NCBI GenBank assembly: GCA_963747535.1
Contig: CAVVFX010000023.1
Coordinates: 186,001-250,000 of the forward strand
Origin: CAVVFX01 sp963747535
Lineage (GTDB): Bacteria; Acidobacteriota; Terriglobia; Bryobacterales; Bryobacteraceae
Direction of reading: 5' to 3'
Length of the DNA: 64,000 nucleotides
A program made the position numbers and the translations under genes. The notes under the pieces are model-generated. The model saw nothing but the letters and a program-made list of their open reading frames with translations. It was not told where the DNA came from and did no database searches. Of this stretch, positions 58,106-64,000 are shown piece by piece (within the stretch, counting starts at the first letter, position 1; each line of letters starts with the position of its first letter).

Positions 58106-58133
58106 GGCAGACCATCGTTTTTTGTGGTCTGCC
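58106..58133. repeat. Short hairpin element, DUF58-BatA spacer
   Basis: GGCAGACCA and TGGTCTGCC, perfect 9-bp arms around TCGTTTTTTG. A half-site (GCCAGACCATCGTTCCCG) lies 40 bp before it. Confidence 0.8.
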
Positions 58134-58178
58134 TGGCTGCGCAGCAGCAACCCGCGTCTCACCCCCGAGGCCGCTTAG

Positions 58179-60101
58179 ATGTCGTTCCTCAACCTCACCC
58201 TCGGCCAGTTTCTTACGCTCTTTGCAGCGGCGGGCGGGATTGCGTTCGTCCTCTATCTCCTGGACCGCTCGCGGCGCAAGATCGTGGTCCCCACCCTTCG
58301 CTTCTGGATCGCCGCGGAACAGCCCACCACAGTCGTTCGCCGCAAAACCGTCAGTCAGCCCTGGTCATTGTTACTGCAGCTCCTCGGTATCCTCCTTCTG
58401 CTGCTGGCGATCGCCCAACTGCGGTGGGGAGTTTTTTCGGCCAAGCCGCGCGATCACATCCTCCTGCTCGACACGTCTGCCTGGATGGACGCCACGCCGA
58501 GGCCCGCGCCTAACCAACCCAAACGCTCCCTGATGGATCTGGCGCGCCGGGAAGCCGCCATGTATATTCGCAGTCTTCCCGGTTCCGATCGCGTGATGCT
58601 GGTGCGCGCCGACGCTCTGGCCACTCCCGCGACCCCGTTTCTGTCAGACAAGTTGACGTTGCTGCAAGCCGTTGCAGACTCCAAGTCGGGCTCTACCGCA
58701 TTGGACCTCGGCCAGGCCCTCGCCTTCGCAGTGCGCACTCAACAGTTGTCCTCCAACCGTGCGGGCGAGATCGTTTATGCGGGACCGGCCCGCCTTGCCG
58801 ATACCGACCAGCCGGTCCAGACCGTCCCCAATCTACGCGTGCTGCCGGTGGCCGATGCCCTCATCAACAACGGAATCCGCCACATCGGTCTGCGCCGCTC
58901 CCCGGACGACTCCAACGTGTGGGACGTTTACGTCTCCTGCCGCAACTATCTCACCGCCGGCGGCGGACAGCCCAGGACCGCGACCGTGGCGATTGGTTTC
59001 GGCGGCGCACCCGCGGGTGCCCAGCGAATTACGCTCGAACCCAACGCCGACGCGCAAGTCGCTTTTAAGCTGCGCACCCATGCCGCGGGCTTGCTGGAGG
59101 TCCGGCTTTACCCCTCCGACGACTTCCCCGATGACAATCATGCGGTCCTCGAAATCCCTGCCTATGCGGGACTCTCGGTCACCGTTTATTCCGATAACCC
59201 TGACTTGCTCCGGCCCTTCTTCGGCACCGGCTCCCGCGTCAATGCGATCTTCAAACCAACTGCTCAATATCAAGCCGCCACGCCGGGACTGATCGTCTTG
59301 GACCGCTTTCACCCGCAAGAATCGCCGCACGGCGACTCCCTCTGGATCGATCCGCCTTCAGCCCAGTCTCCGATTCCGGTCCGCACACGCGTGGAGCATC
59401 CTGGGGCGATTAAATGGGCCTCCGATCAGCCGATCGCGTCCGGGCTCCGCACCAAGGACGCCAGACCCGATACGACAACCGTTTTCGAGCCCGCGCCGAC
59501 AGATCTGAGGATCGCCGAGATTGACCAGGGGCCGGTGGTGATCGCACGGTCGATGGACCGCCGGAAGATGGTTGTGATCGGGTTCCACCCGAGTAATCCC
59601 GGCCTGCGCTACGAACTGGCCGCGCCGCTGTTGATCGGCAACATCCTGCGCTGGCTCGCGCCGGACTCCTTCCGCAACTTCGACCTGAGCGCCAGCAGCG
59701 CGGGGACCGTGAATGCGGAACTGGCCGCGGATACCGCGCCCGACAGCATTCGAGTGGTGCGTCAGGACGGCCAGCCATTGCCGTTTAGCCTCACTGGGCG
59801 GTCGCTGCACTTTTTTTCCGGGACGCCGGGGATTGTGCGAGTGATTGCGGGAAACCACGAATCGGTCTATTCGCTGTCTTTGCCGGGGATGTGGACCAGG
59901 AAATGGGATCCACCGGCCAACGTGAGGCGGGGATTACCGGCCTACCGCGAGACTCTCGATAATCCCCGCGACCTTTGGCAAATGCTCGCCATCCTCGGTG
60001 CGGCCGTGTTCGTTCTCGAATGGCTGCTGTTCGGACGGATGAACCGCCTCCTCCGCAGACCCGCAGCCGCCGTGAGCAACCGGCTGAAAAAAGCCTCGTA
60101 G
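58179..60101 (+). CDS. BatA-domain/VWA membrane protein
   Basis: 640 residues. The BatA N-terminus has two transmembrane helices (FLTLFAAAGGIAFVLYLLDR and LLQLLGILLLLLAIAQLRWG) around RSRRKIVVPTLRFW. A VWA domain follows (ILLLDTSAWMDATP: DxSxW, so the second MIDAS Ser is replaced). A long beta-rich periplasmic region comes next and a last helix near 612-632 (LAILGAAVFVLEWLLFG). It completes the MoxR-DUF58-BatA set; no BatB or BatD follows. Function is inferred as an envelope-stability or stress complex. Confidence 0.88.
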   Translation: MSFLNLTLGQFLTLFAAAGGIAFVLYLLDRSRRKIVVPTLRFWIAAEQPTTVVRRKTVSQPWSLLLQLLGILLLLLAIAQLRWGVFSAKPRDHILLLDTSAWMDATPRPAPNQPKRSLMDLARREAAMYIRSLPGSDRVMLVRADALATPATPFLSDKLTLLQAVADSKSGSTALDLGQALAFAVRTQQLSSNRAGEIVYAGPARLADTDQPVQTVPNLRVLPVADALINNGIRHIGLRRSPDDSNVWDVYVSCRNYLTAGGGQPRTATVAIGFGGAPAGAQRITLEPNADAQVAFKLRTHAAGLLEVRLYPSDDFPDDNHAVLEIPAYAGLSVTVYSDNPDLLRPFFGTGSRVNAIFKPTAQYQAATPGLIVLDRFHPQESPHGDSLWIDPPSAQSPIPVRTRVEHPGAIKWASDQPIASGLRTKDARPDTTTVFEPAPTDLRIAEIDQGPVVIARSMDRRKMVVIGFHPSNPGLRYELAAPLLIGNILRWLAPDSFRNFDLSASSAGTVNAELAADTAPDSIRVVRQDGQPLPFSLTGRSLHFFSGTPGIVRVIAGNHESVYSLSLPGMWTRKWDPPANVRRGLPAYRETLDNPRDLWQMLAILGAAVFVLEWLLFGRMNRLLRRPAAAVSNRLKKAS

Positions 60102-60187
60102 CCCATCGCGCCTTCGCCGCAAACCGTAGGGTAGACCGGGTAGACCATCGTTTTTTGTGGCCGTGCCGCCAACCAGGACTCCGTGGC

Positions 60188-60213
60188 GCAGGCCATCGTT
60201 TTTTGTGGTCTGC
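60188..60213. repeat. Short hairpin element after BatA gene, with partial copy at 60141-60160
   Basis: GCAGGCCA and TGGTCTGC around TCGTTTTTTG, with one G-T pair. A partial copy TAGACCATCGTTTTTTGTGG lies 47 bp upstream. Both are between the BatA stop and the convergent MFS gene. Confidence 0.75.
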
Positions 60214-60244
60214 GGGCTGGGTAGCAGCCTTTACAGTACAGGTT

Positions 60245-61447
60245 TCAGTCTGTGCTCTTGGCCTGCGAATCCGCAACACCAACCAGGCCCGCAGCCACTA
60301 AACTCAGCACCACAATCAAAAACATTCCGACCCTGAGCGAAGTGAGTTCGGAAACGAAGCCGATGGCGGTCGGCCCGACCAGAAATCCCAGATAGCCGAG
60401 GCCGCTTACGGCCGCAACGCCGGCTCCTTCGCTCACCGCCTGGATCCGCCCTCCGGCAGCAAATACCAAAGGAATAATCGACGAGAATCCGGCGCCCACC
60501 AGCGCAAACCCCGGAAGAGCCCAATAAGGATTCTGCACCAGCAGCGCCGACGCCAGGCCGCACGCAGCCAGCAACGCGCCCCCTCGAACAGTCCAGGCAA
60601 ACCCCAGGCGGCTGGTGATCCAATCGCCGCACAAGCGAAACACCGCCATGGCCGCGGAGAAGACCGCGTAGCCCATCGCCGCCAGTCCCGCGCCTGCGCG
60701 CAGCACTTGCCGGAGGTAGATGGCGGTCCAGTCCGCGATAGCGCCCTCTGAGAGAAAAATGCAGAAGCCGATGGCACACAGCACCAGCAGTGCCACTGGC
60801 ATCGTACGCAAGCGCAATCTCGAATCATGATGTCGCGGCTGCGGGGCTGCTTCCATCAGCAGCGGCGCAGTTGCCAGCGAAAAAATAAAGAAGACGATCG
60901 CCAACACCTCCAGGTGCTCTCTTGCGCTGACTCCGTGCGAAGCGATCCATCCGCCGCCCGCCGCGCCTATGATTCCACCCAGGCTGAACATGGCATGAAA
61001 CCGCGACATGGTCCGGCTCCCAAGGAGTTTCTCGACCGAGACCGCCTGCGAATTCATGGCAACGTCGTTGCCGCCCAACATCAATCCGAAGACGAAGAGC
61101 CCCGCAAACAGCGTCACTGCACTGATCGCCAGCGCTGGAAGGATCAGCGCGAGACACAGTCCGATGCTCGTCCAGATGCAGGCGCGCCGGCTGCCGTAGC
61201 GCGTGACGCACCAACCACAGATAGGGATACCAATGACCGACCCCACCGCCGTTCCAAACAGGCAGAAACCGAACACCCCGTCCCCCAGGTGGAGCACCGC
61301 TTTGACGGATGGAATCCGCGAGACCCACGTGGAGACGGCGAGGCCGTGAATCAGAAATCGTGCGACCACAGCCCACCACGCCCGCCTGAAACCGACCAGG
61401 TCCGGCGCGAGGACTGTCGCTTCGGGATATTCGAGTGCCTGGCTCAT
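60245..61447 (-). CDS. Major facilitator superfamily transporter
   Basis: 400 residues with about 12 hydrophobic helices in two halves of six. The first loop region has CGWCVTRYGSRRACIW, resembling the MFS loop 2-3 motif (GxLaDrxGrr). Helix 5 includes GGIIGAAGGGWIAS. It resembles the sugar/drug MFS type (FucP/YbjJ-like), but the substrate cannot be assigned. The start overlaps the upstream HAD stop by ATGA, so the two are coupled. The 3' end abuts the hairpin elements. Confidence 0.88.
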   Translation of the reverse strand: MSQALEYPEATVLAPDLVGFRRAWWAVVARFLIHGLAVSTWVSRIPSVKAVLHLGDGVFGFCLFGTAVGSVIGIPICGWCVTRYGSRRACIWTSIGLCLALILPALAISAVTLFAGLFVFGLMLGGNDVAMNSQAVSVEKLLGSRTMSRFHAMFSLGGIIGAAGGGWIASHGVSAREHLEVLAIVFFIFSLATAPLLMEAAPQPRHHDSRLRLRTMPVALLVLCAIGFCIFLSEGAIADWTAIYLRQVLRAGAGLAAMGYAVFSAAMAVFRLCGDWITSRLGFAWTVRGGALLAACGLASALLVQNPYWALPGFALVGAGFSSIIPLVFAAGGRIQAVSEGAGVAAVSGLGYLGFLVGPTAIGFVSELTSLRVGMFLIVVLSLVAAGLVGVADSQAKSTD

Positions 61448-62283
61448 AGGTTGATCTGTGACTCGAGCTCAGGCGACGACGCCTGCACCGCTGGACACAA
61501 CAGGATGGTGTCAGTGCGCACCTTGCTCCATTCACGTAGCGCGAAGCCGTGGGATTCGAAGAAGAAGCGGATGCGTGCGCTCTCCCATCCCAGCACTTCT
61601 TCGAGCACCGGCACCAGGACACTCAATGCATCCTCGCCCAGCACGGTGCGGCGGGCGATCTGAGTGATGTACTTGTTCTCCGAGACGGCGATGGTGAGCC
61701 CATCGAGCCGGTTCAGATGCAGCATGACGTGGATATCGGAGCTGCCATCGCCTACGTAGACGATTCGCTCATGGCTGATCTGCAGCGTCTCCCGTAGTTC
61801 TTCGAGAACAGCCACCTTGCCATAGCCCGCCGGCAGCCGCACGATGGACTGGATCTCACCGGACGAGGCATTGTAGCGAAACCGGGTCCCGAAAATGTGA
61901 TCCGCGTCGACAATCCCTTCGAGCGCGGATTGAATGACTTCCTCCGGCGCGGCCGAGACCACGTAAAACGAAAACGGGTGTCCGCCCAAATCCTGCAGCA
62001 GGCGCGAAAGAAGGTCGATATTCTTCTTCAGCCGGACACGCTTCCCGACTTCAAACAGATGCTCTTTGCGCACGCGCCGCAGATCCGGATCGTGCAGCAG
62101 AAGGTAGGACAGTTCCCCGCCCTGTTGGACCAAATGAATATTTGCGAGCCCGTCGATACGTTCCTTGAGGTCCGAAATCCCCAGAATCTCGCCCAATACC
62201 AACCCGGAATCGTGAAAGCTCAGAGTCTGATCGAAATCACTGATTAACAAATACTGTCTGGAAATTGCATTGGCTGTTGTCAT
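61444..62283 (-). CDS. HAD-superfamily phosphatase (subfamily IB type)
   Basis: 279 residues. Motif I SDFDQTLSF gives nucleophile Asp16 and general acid Asp18; motif II SFYVVSAAPEEV; the Lys of motif III is in the following region; motif IV YVGDGSSDIHVML. The helical cap between about 35 and 110 is of the phosphoserine-phosphatase type. Likely a small-molecule phosphatase coupled to the transporter encoded next. It is divergent from a GntR-LacI regulator, which may control both. Confidence 0.85.
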   Translation of the reverse strand: MTTANAISRQYLLISDFDQTLSFHDSGLVLGEILGISDLKERIDGLANIHLVQQGGELSYLLLHDPDLRRVRKEHLFEVGKRVRLKKNIDLLSRLLQDLGGHPFSFYVVSAAPEEVIQSALEGIVDADHIFGTRFRYNASSGEIQSIVRLPAGYGKVAVLEELRETLQISHERIVYVGDGSSDIHVMLHLNRLDGLTIAVSENKYITQIARRTVLGEDALSVLVPVLEEVLGWESARIRFFFESHGFALREWSKVRTDTILLCPAVQASSPELESQINL

Positions 62284-62493
62284 CCTGTTTCATCCTCATT
62301 TCTCAAAGTCATTCTCAGCACCGAAACTGGTGCTTCCAATAAAAACGAAGGAGAGGCGAACGGGCGGGGTCGCGGGGATCTTGCTACAACTACTTCGATG
62401 ATACCAGAATCGGACCGGTTGCGCACGGGTATAAATAGCTGATATAACAGCTTTGAGGAAGCGCTGTCCGTCGTCCGTTTTCCGTCGTCCGTA

Positions 62494-62521
62494 CGGATAA
62501 CGGATAACGGATAACGGATAA
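62494..62521 (+). repeat. Tandem heptamer array before the regulator gene
   Basis: Four perfect, contiguous CGGATAA units end 4 nt before the TTG start at 62526. The upstream TCCGTCGTCCGTTTTCCG (62467-62484) includes inverted CCGT half-units, so the region could form a cruciform or bind a protein repeatedly. Confidence 0.9.
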
Positions 62522-62525
62522 CGAA

Positions 62526-63575
62526 TTGCCCAAACCCAAGCACCAGCAGATTTTCGACACTCTCAGCCGGGATATCCTGACCGGCCGGTATCCGTCCGGG
62601 CAGAAATTCCCCAGTGAAGCTGCGTTGGTGAAACGGTTTCACGTATCGCGCATCACCGTTGGACGCGCGGTCAGCGATCTTCAGAATCGCGGTTTGGTGG
62701 AGCGCTTCGCCGGCTCGGGCACGTACGTCAAAGGAACTGCGGAAAGGCCGGGACAGAATTTGCTTTTCGGCTTGATCATTCCGGACCTCGGCGCCACTGA
62801 AATTTTCGAGCCTATCTGTCAAGGCATCGCGAATGCGCCGAACGCAACCGGGCACGCTCTTCTGTGGCCGCATGCCGACGCCTCGCGCACCGATCGTGAA
62901 CAACCGGCCCTGCAGCTTTGCGAACAATGCATTGCACGAGAAGTTTCAGGAGTTTTCTTCGCGCCCCTCGAAATGACGCCGAGCGCAACGGAGGTCAATC
63001 ACCAGATAGTTGCGGCGCTGAAGCACGCCGGGATCCCGACCGTCTATCTCGACCGCCGGCCCGACGATATGGCCGCGCGTAATCGATGCGATCTGGTCAG
63101 CATTGACAACATCCGGGCAGGTTATTTGGCCACGAACCATCTTTTGAAATGCGGCGCCCGTCGCATCTGTTTCCTGGCATACCGCGGGCAGGCTTCATCG
63201 GTCGTCGCGCGAATTGCGGGTTACCGGCAGGCGCTGCAACATGCAGGGGATGTGCTGTACGAACTACCCGGCAAAGCCGCACCCTTCGATGCTTTCGTCT
63301 GTTCCAATGACCATATCGCGGGACAACTGATGCTGGCTCTGCTCCCCAATGGAATCCGGATTCCGCAGGATGTCCGCATTGTCGGAATCGATGACGTGAC
63401 GTATGCGTCGATGCTTCCCGTGCAACTCACCACCATTCACCAGCCCTGCACCGCGATAGGCAACACGGCGCTGCAGGTGATGCTGGAGCGGCTCGCCCAT
63501 CCGAAAATGCCCGCCCGGGATGTGCTGCTCGACTGCGAACTGGTCATCCGTCAATCCTGCGGCTGCGCCCCGTAG
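62526..63575 (+). CDS. GntR-type HTH/LacI-type sensor transcription regulator
   Basis: 349 residues from TTG 62526. The N-terminal winged helix is of GntR type (RYPSGQKFPSEAALVKRFHV, SRITVGRAVSDLQNRGLVER), followed by a LacI/periplasmic-binding-like sensor (LLFGLIIPDLGATEIFEPIC, FDAFVCSNDHIAGQLMLALL, VRIVGIDDVTYASMLPVQLT). This AraR-like architecture usually senses a sugar. It faces the HAD-MFS pair; four heptamers abut its start and could be operators, giving self-control. No clear Shine-Dalgarno is visible since the heptamers occupy its place. Confidence 0.92.
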   Translation: MPKPKHQQIFDTLSRDILTGRYPSGQKFPSEAALVKRFHVSRITVGRAVSDLQNRGLVERFAGSGTYVKGTAERPGQNLLFGLIIPDLGATEIFEPICQGIANAPNATGHALLWPHADASRTDREQPALQLCEQCIAREVSGVFFAPLEMTPSATEVNHQIVAALKHAGIPTVYLDRRPDDMAARNRCDLVSIDNIRAGYLATNHLLKCGARRICFLAYRGQASSVVARIAGYRQALQHAGDVLYELPGKAAPFDAFVCSNDHIAGQLMLALLPNGIRIPQDVRIVGIDDVTYASMLPVQLTTIHQPCTAIGNTALQVMLERLAHPKMPARDVLLDCELVIRQSCGCAP

Positions 63576-63604
63576 GACAGGCCATCGCTCTTGGTGGTCT
63601 GTCC
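63575..63604. repeat. Short hairpin element at the regulator stop
   Basis: GGACAGGCCA and TGGTCTGTCC pair over 10 bp with one G-T, loop TCGCTCTTGG. The element starts on the last base of the stop codon. No T-run follows, so it is not a standard terminator. The remaining bases to dnaB show nothing further that I can support. Confidence 0.75.
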
Positions 63605-63795
63605 GGCTGCGAAGCCGCCCGTGCTCTACGAACATTTTTTCGTTATCCTGTTTCTGTGGAAGTCCTGTGGACATCTATGCACATCCGCCGGAATAGCCCG
63701 CGAAAGCGGCGAATGGCAGCGGTCCCGGCGTCCACAGAAAAAAGTTTCAGAACGCTTGTAATTCGACCCGTTCCAGCCCTAAGGTAGGAAATTGT

Positions 63796-64000
63796 ATGTC
63801 GTCTCCATCCTCCATCGCACTTGAGAAAGGATTACCCGCAAACATCGATGCGGAAAGGTTCGTCCTCGGCTCGATTCTACTGGACGATTCCGTTTTCATC
63901 GAGATCGCCGGCTCCCTGCAGGCCGGCGATTTTTGTCTCGACAAACATCAGCGCATCTTCCGCCGCATGGCCGAACTCCACGAACGCGGCGAGAAGGTCG
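63796..64000 (+). CDS. dnaB: Replicative DNA helicase DnaB (C-terminus beyond window)
   Basis: 68 residues visible. The N-terminal domain of DnaB is clear from LPANIDAERFVLGSILLDDS and LDKHQRIFRRMAELHERGEK; this domain forms the trimer-of-dimers collar that binds primase. The helicase motor lies outside the window. RBS AGGTAGGA stands 7 nt before ATG 63796. The frame is open at the edge. Confidence 0.93.
   Translation, partial: MSSPSSIALEKGLPANIDAERFVLGSILLDDSVFIEIAGSLQAGDFCLDKHQRIFRRMAELHERGEKV

Noticed and set aside
63575..63604. Hairpin after the GntR-LacI gene as a Rho-independent terminator
   Set aside because: It has no following T-run and belongs to a repeat family also present in spacers between co-oriented genes.

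Overview
The window looks like chromosomal DNA of an acidobacterium of the Solibacter/Bryobacter type. This is inferred from family content: a TonB receptor with an N-terminal carboxypeptidase-regulatory domain, a propeller hybrid kinase, a PadR-controlled ABC exporter, an ECF sigma factor with a DGPF protein, TPR and WG-repeat secreted proteins, and high G+C. LptD and a heptose adenylyltransferase indicate an LPS outer membrane. I saw no tRNA, rRNA, CRISPR array, prophage or IS transposase.

Layout. 1-5.5 kb: partial lptD, an RDD membrane protein, a degraded patch, a secreted TPR protein, a small membrane protein and rfaE2. 5.5-10.9 kb: mfd, followed by an antitoxin/PIN toxin pair and an unknown gene lying between the real 3' end of mfd and a second, near-identical copy of that end. 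10.9-20.1 kb: a WG-repeat protein, a padR-ABC transporter operon with a palindromic operator over its promoter, an ECF sigma/DGPF/VOC group, an exported DegT-type aminotransferase and two paralogous small proteins. 20.2-41.4 kb: one minus-strand block running rpsL-rpsG-fusA-tuf-rpsJ through the S10, spc and alpha gene sets to rplQ, with a promoter near 41.37 kb and a terminator at 20.22 kb. 41.6-53.3 kb: a very large hybrid sensor kinase facing a three-gene set (PHP-like secreted protein, TonB receptor, PHP-like paralogue). 53.5-64 kb: a TPR protein, pgi, MoxR-DUF58-BatA, an MFS/HAD pair divergent from a GntR-LacI type regulator, and the start of dnaB.

Three things stand out. First, the translation block carries about 46 small indels in 22 essential genes, while long genes on either side are open; conserved protein sequence resumes after each shift and gene lengths modulo 3 agree with the counts, so these look like consensus errors confined to this block. 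Second, six copies of a long palindrome sit 0-10 nt after stop codons inside the same block and account for its widest spacers. Third, the toxin-antitoxin pair is bracketed by direct repeats of the mfd 3' end. The convergent kinase plus TonB/PHP-like cluster is the best candidate for an uncharacterised uptake and processing system.
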